Source: Deinococcus hopiensis KR-140 (lineage in GTDB: Bacteria; Deinococcota; Deinococci; Deinococcales; Deinococcaceae). From it: a DNA stretch of 64,000 bases. Under the pieces are notes generated by a model. It searched no databases, had not been told where the DNA came from, and was given only the letters and a program-made list of their open reading frames with translations. Positions 7,410 to 18,400 of the stretch are shown one piece after another (position 1 is the stretch's first letter; every line of letters begins with the position of its first letter). The DNA lies in assembly GCF_900176165.1 (NCBI RefSeq), contig NZ_FWWU01000008.1, positions 243,501 to 307,500 of the forward strand, read 5' to 3'. Both the position numbers and the translations under genes were made by a program.

Positions 7410-9480
7410 TCGCGCCTCCCAGCCGGATATCGCGCCTCAAGCCCAGAAACGCTTCTCTGATGGCCGCCACGCTGCCATTGGCCTGGGGTGTCCCGGCCTC
7501 CACCTTGGTCTTGAGGGTGGTGAGGTCATAGGTCACCCGCTGTACGTCCAGGTCCACCTCCTCTCCCCGGAACTCGAAGCGCGCGACCCCATGGCACGGC
7601 ACCCGGCGCAGCCCGTTGTAGGTGCCAGTCCACTTCCGAACCGGCTGCGTCCGGTACCGCAGCAGGCCATAGGCGTAAGCGAGGATGTCCGAGGTGTCCA
7701 CCAGAATCAGCCGTAGACGGCCGATCTGGGCGAGTGGGCCTTGCAGGACGAGGCTTGTCGCTCGCACGTCCTTAGAAGGGCTCCAGACCTTCAGTCCGGG
7801 GGCGTCCTCGCGGTCTGAGCCCTGCACCCAGTCTGTGAAGACACCCCCAAAGTCCGACTGCACTTTCGTTACCGCTTCAGGCACGAGGAGCGTCGTCCCC
7901 CGTTGCAGTTCCTGGAGGGACTGCGGCAGGGTGATCTGTACCTGCGCCTGGAGCGCCAGTCCCCCCACCGGCTCGGCCCAGCGGTGCTCTGGATGCTGCA
8001 GGGGCGGAAGACCACGCCCATCCTCCAGCACGTGGGGCTGGTAGACGTACCCCTCCACCCGTTGTGTGGGAGCACCGAGCGGTACGGCCGAGCCCAGGAT
8101 GATGAATGGGGTGTTCTCGGGCGTGACGCTCGGGTGGATCTGGTTGAAGGAGTTGAGCCCGGCCACGGCCACCGAGATGCCCCGAGGCGGGAAGCCGTTC
8201 GCCGTCTGGAAGGCGTGGGCTGCTGCGAGGTCATACCCCACGGACAACCGGTCCAGGACGTGCCAGGACGCCCCAAGGACTGGCACATCGTCTGTGCAGG
8301 TGGCCGTGATGTAGCCCTCTGGAGGCGTTGTCCCATTCAAGGGACCTCGGATGCGGACCGGGACACCCGGCTCAGCACGGATATACATGGTGAGGTCTGG
8401 GGTCAGCGAGTCTGCCGGGAACACCGGCTTCAGAACGTGCACGCTGTAGTCCGCAAGCTGGTAGTCCCCAGCAGGGACAGGAGGCAAGGGGATGCGGTGA
8501 TCGAACCCCACACCAAGTCCGAGGTTCAGCCCAGCGAACACGTCTGAGATGTGCCCCGCCCAAGCAGGGTCCAGCAGCGGCGCGACATTCGAGAACTGCA
8601 CGCTGTTCGCCGCCCCGTCTCGCGGGAAGGGCAGCGCCCCAACAGGCGCCGTCACCGTTACGCCGAAGGTGGGATGGTCTGCCGAGGTCACCGGTAGGTC
8701 CGTGGTCTGGACCTGGGTGGGCATCTGGGTGACCTCCCAGGTCTCCCCGTGCTCCTGCACCTCGGGTTCCACTCGGGCCTCAAACTGCGCCTGCGTTCCA
8801 TCCGGCAGCGTGTAGGGCAGCTGGATGCAGTTGGCGTACCCCTCCATCGTGCCTGGTGGTGTCTCCGTCTGTCCACGCACGAAGCGGTGCGTGATCGTCG
8901 AAGTGGGGGCGTAAACTCCCAGTTCCCCCCGCCCGTTCACACCCCAGGTGCCACCCTCGATCACGGGCATCGCCGCCTGGAAGGTGTCCCCGATCAGCTC
9001 AAACGAGGTCCTCGCCTTCAGGGTGGCCGGGTTCTCAGGGATGTCGCCGATCAGCAGTCCGGGCAGCAGCACCGCGAGCGAGAGCGCGTGCTGGAGGTAC
9101 GGCTTGAAGGCCAGCGGCGTCTGTTCCCCGTGCCAGGCCGCCTTGCCCGCGCGCTCGGCCAGGGAACGCAGCTGTACCTCTCCTGGCCCTTCCAGCCAGG
9201 GTTCGTTGACCATCTCCCCGGTGTAGGTGGGATCGTCGTCAGCGTCCCCCGGCAGCCAGATTCGCACCCGGTCCAGGGGCTGGGCCAGGGAGCCGTCCTG
9301 CTCGTCCGCAGGGGGCGCACTGAGTTTGAGGGTGGCTGCGCCGCACCAGTCGCCGCGCACCGTTTCGAGTTGACCACCGAGGGCCACGGTCTGCCCAGGA
9401 GCAGGGACGTGGCCCTCGGTGGTATGGACGGTCAGGTAGGGTTCTACCGCCCGAGGGCGATAGAACGAAGCTCTGTACAT
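7399..9480 (-). CDS. Large tail protein, probable baseplate/tail-tip hub
   Basis: 693 residues, just downstream (8 nt) of the tape measure gene, where distal tail or tail-associated lysin/hub genes lie in siphoviruses. The N-terminus (YLTVHTTEGHVPAPGQTV) and a segment with Leu-Lys-Leu-Ser are beta-rich. The C-terminal 200 residues contain alternating beta and basic segments (YNGLRRVPCHGVARFEFRGE). No peptidase motif is visible. The assignment to the hub is by position and size. Confidence 0.6.
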   Translation of the reverse strand: MYRASFYRPRAVEPYLTVHTTEGHVPAPGQTVALGGQLETVRGDWCGAATLKLSAPPADEQDGSLAQPLDRVRIWLPGDADDDPTYTGEMVNEPWLEGPGEVQLRSLAERAGKAAWHGEQTPLAFKPYLQHALSLAVLLPGLLIGDIPENPATLKARTSFELIGDTFQAAMPVIEGGTWGVNGRGELGVYAPTSTITHRFVRGQTETPPGTMEGYANCIQLPYTLPDGTQAQFEARVEPEVQEHGETWEVTQMPTQVQTTDLPVTSADHPTFGVTVTAPVGALPFPRDGAANSVQFSNVAPLLDPAWAGHISDVFAGLNLGLGVGFDHRIPLPPVPAGDYQLADYSVHVLKPVFPADSLTPDLTMYIRAEPGVPVRIRGPLNGTTPPEGYITATCTDDVPVLGASWHVLDRLSVGYDLAAAHAFQTANGFPPRGISVAVAGLNSFNQIHPSVTPENTPFIILGSAVPLGAPTQRVEGYVYQPHVLEDGRGLPPLQHPEHRWAEPVGGLALQAQVQITLPQSLQELQRGTTLLVPEAVTKVQSDFGGVFTDWVQGSDREDAPGLKVWSPSKDVRATSLVLQGPLAQIGRLRLILVDTSDILAYAYGLLRYRTQPVRKWTGTYNGLRRVPCHGVARFEFRGEEVDLDVQRVTYDLTTLKTKVEAGTPQANGSVAAIREAFLGLRRDIRLGGASDG

Positions 9481-9488
9481 GGATGACC

Positions 9489-12400
9489 TCAGGGTCTGAA
9501 AAAGGCGAGTTCAGCGGGCAGGTTGCCCTCTGGAGCCACGAGCTGATTGAGGGACACGACGGTGGTGCCGAACTCCTCTTCCCGGCGCGCGGCCGTGTTG
9601 TCCTTGATCGCGTCGGTGAGTGGGGGGAAAAGAGTGTTGAACAGGTCCCGCAGCGGCCCGAGCGTGCCGTTGAGTTGCACGTCGAGCGCGGGCACCTGGG
9701 CGGCGATCCGGCGCAGCACATCGTCCGGACTCAGCCCCTTCGTCAGCCGGTCCTGCAGCTCGTCGAACAGAGGATCGAGCTGCTTCATGAAGCGCTTGGC
9801 GACGAGCCCCTCACGGATGCCCTGCTGAATCCGGTCGCGGATGCCCTTCGTCAGCGCGTCCAGTGAGTTCCCCCCGTTCAGGAAGGTGTCGATGCCCCCA
9901 CCCAGGGAGCCTCGCCAGCTCTCCCGGGCCTGCTCCGCAGCGTACGCAGCGGCTTTCGCGGTCTCCTGCTGCTCTTTTCGGGCTGCTTCTGCCGCTTCGC
10001 GCACCTTGTCGGCGTTCTCCTTCACCAGCGTGTCGAAGTCCGCCTGCGCGTTTTTGGCCGCCAGATCGTACTTCTGCCGGATCAGGTCTTTCTGCTCCTC
10101 GGTCAACTCGGTGCCTGCGAGTTCGGCCTCCATCTCCGCCTTGAGGCGCTTGAGGGTGAGCGCCAGGCGTTTGCGCTCGAATCCCTCCGTGATCCGGGTG
10201 CGTTCCTCGTCGGTCTTGGCGAGCAGCAGGGCCTTTTTCTGCTGGAGGTCCAGGTCACTGCCCTCCAAGTCGAGCTTGCGCTGGGCAAGGTCACGCGCAA
10301 GAGCGAGTTCACGTTCCCGGGTTTGCTGAGCCGCCTCCTCCTCGGCCAGCTTGCGCTTCAGGCGGTATTCCTCGCGGATCAGCGCCTTCTGCTCCTCGGT
10401 CAGACCCTCGACGGCAAGAGCTTCTGCCATTTCGAGATCTAGCCGCCGGAGGGTCAGGGCCAGCACCTTCTTGTCGTAATCCTCCTGACTGATCAGCTTC
10501 CCGGCCAGCTGAATTTTGAGCGCCGTTTCCTCGTTGTTCATGCCCCGGGCGTCGAGGTCACGCTGCTTCGCCGCCGCTTTTGCAGCACGCTCCTCGGGCG
10601 TGAGCGCGTCGTCTTCCAGCTTTTTCAACGCTTCAAACAGCTTTTTCGCTTCGGCCAGGTCCCCCTTGTACGCTGCCATGAGGACCGCGTAGGCCTGCGC
10701 CACCTGAGTGGGGTCACCCGTTTTCAGGGCGTCCGTGTAGCCCTTGATCGCGGCGGCATAGGTGTTTTGCCGGGCTGGATCGTTCAGGAAGCTGTCGATC
10801 ATGGTCTGCTTCACCGACTCCCGGATGCTGGCCGAGAGGGTCTTGGCAAACAGGCTGAAGTCGTTGGCCTCCAACGCTTTCTGGAAGCCGTTCTGCATGC
10901 CGTTCATCACACCAGATGCGATGGTCTGCGCGACTTTGAGCCCGAGCTTGTCGATCTCGTTGACCACCTCGGGCCCGCCGCCGAAGATGTCCGCGAGCCA
11001 GCCCCTGGACCGGGTGAACGTCTTCTGGTAGTCCTCAGCGTGCAGGAGGGGGTTCTGCTCCTGGAACTCCTGCTTGAGCCGCCTGACCTCCGCCTGGGCC
11101 TTTTTGAAGCCTCCGATGGCCTCAGCGATGCCGGAGACGACCTTCGTGATCGCCTCCACCCACGCGCCGACATCGGCTGGGTTGGCGATGATCTTGGCGA
11201 CGTCGCCCGCGAGTGCCAGCAGCTTTCCAGCGGCATTGGCCGCCCCGTTCAGGTTGGCCTCCAGGTCCTTCCAGGGGGTCTGCAACTTGGCCCCCGTCAG
11301 GCTGTCGTATTCCTCCTCTGCCGCGCCCATGGCTCCCGCGAACGAGTCGAAGGCCCCGGCCACCTCCTGCACGTAGCCCAGGACCTCTTGCAGCTTCCCG
11401 AACTTCTGTAGCAGGGCCGCCACCTTGGGGTCCATCGCGTGCAGGGAGGCCGCCAGGTCACGGAACTGCTTGGCGAGGGCCGGGTTCCCCGCGGCTTCCG
11501 CCTGCCGGGCCATCTCGCGCAGACCGTCCGCGTTTTTGTGGAGCCCAGCGGTGAACTGCTCCGCCGTGATCTCGTGCTTCTCGAAGGCCGTGCCCAGGTC
11601 CTGGACCTGCTTCTGCCAAGTGGCCAGGACGCCAGGAGCCAACTTCGCGTCGGAGAGGGCATCCTGGGCTGCCTGGAGCTTGGTTAGAGCAGCCGCGTAA
11701 GCATCCGTCCCTTCGACGAGGCCCTTCATCCCCTCGCGTGCCAGCCGGACCTTGGTTTCGAGTCCGCTGATGAGCTGCTCGCGCCCCTTCGCCCCGAACG
11801 ACTTCTCCAGGGTCCGCTGGGCCTGCTGCACCTGGAAGTCGGCGTGCTGTTCCTCAATCGAGCGGCGTGTGGCCGTCCCCTCGCGGGTGATGCGCGCCAT
11901 CTCGTTCTGGTAGACCTGCTCGGCGGTGGCCACGTCGCCGTGGTCATCCTTGACCTGCTGCAAGGCGCGGGCGGCGGCTTCCCGTTCCAGCGTTTCCTTC
12001 TGTTCCAGGTACTTCTCGTCGGCGATCAGGCCCTGATCATGCTGCCACTCCAGCCCAGCCATCTTCCCGCTCGTCACCGCGTCTTGCAGGTTGCGGCCTT
12101 CCTGTTTGTCGAGTGCGGCGCGGTCCGTGATGCCCTTCTCTTTGATCCGCGTGAGGGTCGCTTCGTACTCGGCTTTGGCGACGGCTGAACTCTTCCCGTC
12201 CGCAATGGCTTGGTCGTAGGCCCGGACAGCTGCCGCCTTGTCGAGTTCCTCTTTCTGGCTCAGATACTCGCGCTGGTTGATCAGCCCTCGGCTCTGCTGG
12301 TCTTCCAGGGCGGCATACGCCTCTTTGCTGGAGATGTCCTCCAAGGCGCGGGTGTCGTCGCGCTCCAGGGCCGCACGGTCCGTGATGCCCTGCTCTCGAA

Positions 12401-15400
12401 TACGGGTGAGCGTGGCTTCCCGTTCGGCCGCCGCTACCGTCTGGCTCTTCCCATCCTGGATCGCCCGCTGATAGGTGCGCTCCGCGTCCTGGCGGTCGAG
12501 TTCCTCCTTGCGCTCCAGGTATGCACGCTGACTGATCAGGTGCCGCGCGTTCTGATCTTCGAGCGTCGCGCGGGCCTTACCTGCCGCTACGTCCTCCAAG
12601 CCGCGCGCGTCAGCTTGGTCGAGATTCTGCCGGTCCGTGATGCCCTGTTCCCGAATACGGGTGAGTGTGGCTTCCCGTTCGGCCGCCGCTACCGTCTGGC
12701 TCTTGCCATCCTTGAGGGCCCGCTCGTAGGTGCGCTCCGCGTCCTGGCGGTCGAGTTCCTCCTTCCGATCCAGGTACGCACGCTGGCTGATCAGGTGCCG
12801 GGCGTTTTGGTCTTCGAGCGTGGAGCGCGCCTTGCCCGCCGCCGTGTTCTCCAGACTCCGGCTTTCCTCGTCATTCAGCTTCTCGCGGTCCGTTTTGCCT
12901 TGTTCCCGGATCCGGGTCAGGGTGGCCTGATACTCGGCCCAGGCGACTTCCCCATCCTTATGATCGGCAATGGCGCGGTTGTACGTGATCAGCGCATCGT
13001 GCCGGTCCAGCGCTTCTTTCTGGTTCAGATACTCACGCTGGGTGACGAGGTGCCGGGCGTACCGGTCCTCCAGCTCCGAGCGGACCTTGCCCGAGTCCAC
13101 GTCTTCGAGCGCTCGGGTCTTCTGGAGATCCAACTGCTCACGCCCGGCCCGGGCCTGAGCGTGGATCGTATCAAGCTTTTCCTCTCGCTCGCGCGCCGCT
13201 TTGATGTAGGCATCGTCCAGTTCCGAGAGTCCAGCTGTCTCCCGGGTGAACTGGTCCTCTACCGCCTGGGCGTCGAGCTTTTCCTTCTGATCGAGGTAAT
13301 CGCGGTCTGAGACCAGCCGCAGGGTCTTGCGGACCTCCAGCTGGTTCGCCTCGTGCCTGTGGGCCGCGTCCAAGTCGTCGAGGACCTTCCCGAATTGCTC
13401 CCAGAAGGCGTCACGCCCCTCGGAACCCATGTCGGAGAACGCCTCGCTCGCAATCGCCGCCAGCCCAGCCTTGAGCTTGCCATCCAACGTCTCAGGCTGG
13501 TTGAACACCTCGTCCATGACCCGCCCGGCCACTTCGTTCGCCTGAGCCTGGGGCAGGGAGAGGTCTTCGGGATTGATCTCCTGGTTATTGCGGTCCTGCG
13601 CGTCCTGGATCGCCTGTTTGCCCCGGTAAGCAATGGCGCCCAGGCTATTGCCCCCCATATCGGATTCCAGGCGGTCCAGGTTGTCGAGCACGAATTGCGC
13701 GGCCTTGCCTGCCTCGCCGCCCTTCTGGACGATCTCCTGCAGCAGCTTCACGTACCCGCTGTCACGCGGGTCCAGCCCCTGAGCTACCAGTTCGCCCAGC
13801 ATCCCGCCCAGGTACGTGATTGTGGTGTTGGTATCGTCCGCTGCCGCCTGCTCCGCGTCCGACTCGTCCTTGATCTGCTGGATGCGCTCGCGGCTAGCCT
13901 GGATCATCTGCGCGGCCGCCACCCCCTGATCGATCAGGGCATAGGTGGTTCCCCGGATGGACGCCACGAGTTTGGTCTGGGTCAGCCCCAGTTTGTCGCT
14001 CTCGTGGGTCAGGTCGTTAAACGATTGGAGCGCCTGCCGCCGGGCCTCGTCGTCGAACTTCCCTTCCTGAATTTGTTTGCTCACTGAGTCGGTCAGCTCG
14101 CGGTACCGCTTGGTCAGGGCTTGGACACTCTCCCCCTGTTTGTCCACCACGTCGGTGACCTGCTGATCCGTTTCGGCCTGAGCCTTCCCGACACTCGCGG
14201 CTTGGGCGGTGTACGCCCGGCTGATGTCGCGGGTGTAATCGGCCTTGTAGCCCTTGGTCAGCCGGTCCCGGTCTGCCTGGCTTGCTCCCTTCGGAATACT
14301 CGCCAACGCCTCAGCGAGGGTGGATTCTGCCTGACGCTTGTCGAGGATCAGTTGCGCATCTGCCAGCCGTTTCCGGATCTCCAGCTCGCGGGCCGCATAG
14401 TTGCGCGTGACCGCCAGTTGCTTCTCGGCGTCCCCCTTCGCCTGGTCCAGGGCCTTCGTCCGGTTCTGGGCGAGGACGTCCAGGGCCTGTTGCTCCCCCT
14501 GCACACGGTCTTGAGCCTCACTCAGGGTCAACGCTGTGAGCTGCTTCTGGACCTGCTTGGTGGTCTCCAGGGTCTTGTCGTCCAGGGCTTTTTGGGCGGT
14601 GGCGACAGCTTCCCTGCGGGTCGTCTCAATGCTGACCCGATCTCGCTCGAACGCGGCATTTGCGTCAACCGTGATCCTGCCCAGGTTGGGGTCTTTCTTG
14701 TCGATTGCGTCCTGGATGGTCTTTTTCCGCTTAGCATCCGCGATGGCGAGAGCCCGTTCTGCTTCCTCCTGGCTGTATTTTTTCGTGAGTGCCAACTGCT
14801 TCTGAAGGTTCCCGTCAGCCGCTTTGATCTCCGCATCATTCAGGGTCTTGATGCGTGCTGCACGGCTTTCCATCACGCTGATGTCCAGGGCCTTCGCAGC
14901 AGACGCGAACTCTCGCTGCTGCTGGAGGCGCTGCTGCCCAGCGGTCTTCAGGGCCTGGCGCTGTTCGGACTCCACGCGGTCGTTGTTCCGCTTCTCGTTG
15001 GCCTGGTTCACGCCCTTCTGCCGGGCCACCTCGGCGTCTACCTGTTTGCTGGTCAGGGCCTTGGCTTGCTCACTGTTACGGTAGGCCTCGGCCTCCTCAT
15101 CCTTCTGGCGGCGCAGCTCCGCGTTCACCGCTCTTGTGGCTGCCAGGATGCCCGGACTGGTCCGCTTCACGATCTGCTCTCGCTGGGCGGCCGTCAGCCC
15201 CTCCTGCGCGAGTTCGTCCGCCTGGAGCTGCTTCAGGTCTTCGAGGCGCTGCTGGGCCACCTCGACGTGACGCGCCTGCAGGTTCTTCTCGATGTCCGCT
15301 TCCGCAGCGGCGCGTGATTTGTTCAGTTCCTGCTGGCGCTTGTAGCCCTCCTCCACGATCTTCAACACTGAAGCTCGGACCCGGGAGTTCTCGGTGAAGT

Positions 15401-18400
15401 CGTGGATTTCCCGCGCACTCTGACGCTTCACCTCGTCGGAACTGGACTTCTCGGCCGCCGCCTTCCGGATCACAATGGCCAAGGCCTCGCCCCGGTACTT
15501 GTTCAGTTCAGCCGTGCTCGCCACATAGTCGTCGGTGCCCTTCTTTGCCTGCGCGAGCGCAGCCACCTCGTAGTCGAAGATTTTCTTCACGACACCGTTG
15601 TCGCCACCGCTGGCCTTGATCCAGGCGTCGATCTGGTTGTCGGCCTGGCTCTGGATCTTGCCCCCCACTCGGGTGCGGGCCTGCAGGGCGGCCATGCGCC
15701 CAGCGGCAGCGGCGAACTTGTCGTAATCGGCTGGGGAGACCCCGGCGCTTTTCAGCTCCTTTGCGGCGACCTTCGCGTCCTCGACCACCTTTTTCCAGAT
15801 GGATTGATGGGCCTTTTTGAAGGCGTCCGCTGCGGCGATGATCTGGCTGTCCGCGTGACCGCTCGCCTTGGTGGCCAGCAGGTTCGAGTAGAGCTTCTTC
15901 GCCTCTGCCTCCCAGGCCGCCTGTTGGGCGGCACGGTCAGGCAGGGCTCCGTGGCCTCCACCAACTGGGGCCGGTCCTCCCACAAACGGGATGCTCCGGG
16001 CATCCACCGGGGTATTGCTCCCTGCCAGATACCCCATCAGGTGCAGGTGCGGCACAGATCCGGCTGTGGTGCCGGTGTTTCCGACCGTGCCGAGCTTCTG
16101 CCCGCGCAGCACGAGAACCTTCTTTGCTCCGGCGGCCAGCGCCTTCTGAATGCCCTCATCGAAGGCGTCAAGGTGAATCCCGGTCAGACGATTCCCCGCG
16201 GCGTCAATCAGGTCGAACACCTTACCGTTCGCATCATCCTTCCGGAACGACACTGCTCCAGCAAAGGGAGAAAAGATCGGCGTCCCCCTCGGGGCCTTCA
16301 GATCAATGCCGTTGTGAACGGCATCCGCCCGGACCGCACCGTCGTGATGGTAGTCCTTCCCGCTCACACCGAAATCGTTCAGGATCTTCCGTCCGGCCAG
16401 GCCAAGCCCTGCGAAGAGGGACGCCGCTGTCGCGTCCGGTTTAGGCGCGAACGTCGTGGCGGGGTTCATCAGGTTGTACGCTTCCCGAGCACTCGGGGCC
16501 ACGAGATTGGCGGGGAGCGGTTTGCCGAGGTTCTCGCGGATCTTCAGGTCCGCATCCTGCGCCATTTTCAGGTACTTCTCGAAGTTCTCGGCGATCTCTT
16601 TGTATTGCGCGATCGCTTCCCCCGGCGTCTTCGGGTTCGGCATTAGGCCGCCACGCACGAGGGCATCCTGCAGGCGGTCCACGTTGTTGAACTGGCTGAC
16701 ACTTCGTCCGACAGCCACAGGAAGCATCAGGAACTTCAGCACGCGCGTGGTGCCATCGTCTCCCGGGTAGATCGTCAGCTTGGCCCACAACTCGCCCGGC
16801 GACTTCAGGTTTTGCAGGCTCTGGCTGAACTCCATGAGGCTCTGCGCCATGGGGCTCAGGACCTTGGTCACGAAGTCGGACAAGAAGGGCATGACCGACA
16901 TTCCCAAGTTCGTTTTAAAGGCCGTCCAGGCGTTGCTCATCGTCTGGACCTGGTCCTTGTAGTTCGCTGCTGCTTCCTGGGCCTTGCGCATGGCGAGGGT
17001 GGAGTCGTTGCTCCCCTTCGTCATCACGTCGGTGTTCTTTGCCACCAGGGGCATGGCGAGCGCGAGTTCCGCGAAGGTGCGCTGGACCTGCTGGCTCTTG
17101 AGGTTGACGTTCCCCAGCGAGAGGCTCAGGGCCTGGCCCTTATCGTCCAGCTCGTTCGCGCCGGTGACGAAACGGCGGAGGAACTCCATGGGGTTCTGCT
17201 TCAGGAGGGCGGCGGCCTCGTCGCCCGTCATGTGCATGATCTTGCCCCAGGCTTCGAGCTTCGGTCCGCCTTCTGCAGCGGCCTGTGCGGCCCGCTGGAA
17301 GAAGGTGGAGAGCGCACCGCCGGCACCCTGTGCCCGGGCACCGGTCTGAATCAGGGCAGCGGACAGCGCCGTCATTTGCTCGATGGTCAGACCGACGTGC
17401 GCGCCCTGAGAGGACCAGAATTTCAGGAGGTTCGTGACCTCGGGGATGGCCACGCCGGACTCGGTTTTCAGGGCGACCAAGCCGTTGACCATGCGGCCGA
17501 AGCCCGCATTCACCTCAGCGGTGGTGGCGCCCGTCGAGCGCAGGACCTTCACGATCTCCTGCCCCACGTGTTCCAGACCTGCTGCGTGCCCATTCACGTC
17601 ACGGAGGACCACGCTGAGGGCCGCCATGTTCGTCGTGTAGGTCTTGATGCCCTCACTGCCGTGCAGGCCCACCAGGACCGCCTGACGGCCCAGCTCGATC
17701 AAGTCCTTTGAGGCCACGGGGAGCTTGGTGCTGAGGGTCCGCACGTACTGCCCGAAACGGTTGATCTCAGTGGCGCTCTCTCCGGACAAGGCCTTCACCT
17801 GGGAGAGTTGCTTGGTGAACTGCCCAGCCTTGTCCACACCGTCGCCAAGGGTGTGAACCAAACCAGCAACGGCTGCAGCGCCAGCGACAACGGGTCCCAT
17901 CGTTGCGGCCATCGCCGCCATACCGAGTTCAGGACTCACGAACGAGGCGGCGATGGCCGCATTGTTCATGCCACCCGCTCCACGCACACCCAGGGCGCCG
18001 CCCACAGAAGCCCGTTGAGCGGCTGCGGCGGCCTGCTGCGCACCTACCGTCCGGGCGAGCGCTGCCGTGTACCCGTTCTGCGCCTGGGCCAGCTGGGCGA
18101 GGCGCTCGGTCTGCTGCACATCGAGCACGCCCAGGTTCCGCAGGGCGACGATTTCCGTCTGAATCATGCCCAGTGAGTTGCGCATCACAGCCTGCTGCGA
18201 GGCCAGGGCAGCGGCCAGCTCTCTCTTGGTGATGAGCCCCGCCTGCTCGGCGTTCTGCAGCCGGGTGGTCTCGTCGGCCAGTCCCCTCACGGTGGCGCGC
18301 AGGTCCTGCACGCCCGCTGCCACACCGGCCGCGAGGCTGCCCTTCGTGATGGTGCCGTTGATGCTGTTCTGAACACTGACGGCGACGCGCAGCTGCTGGC

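Noticed and set aside
12210..13310. Long plus-strand open frame over the tape measure repeats
   Set aside because: It is the antisense of the repeated coding region; its length follows from the repeat and GC bias.
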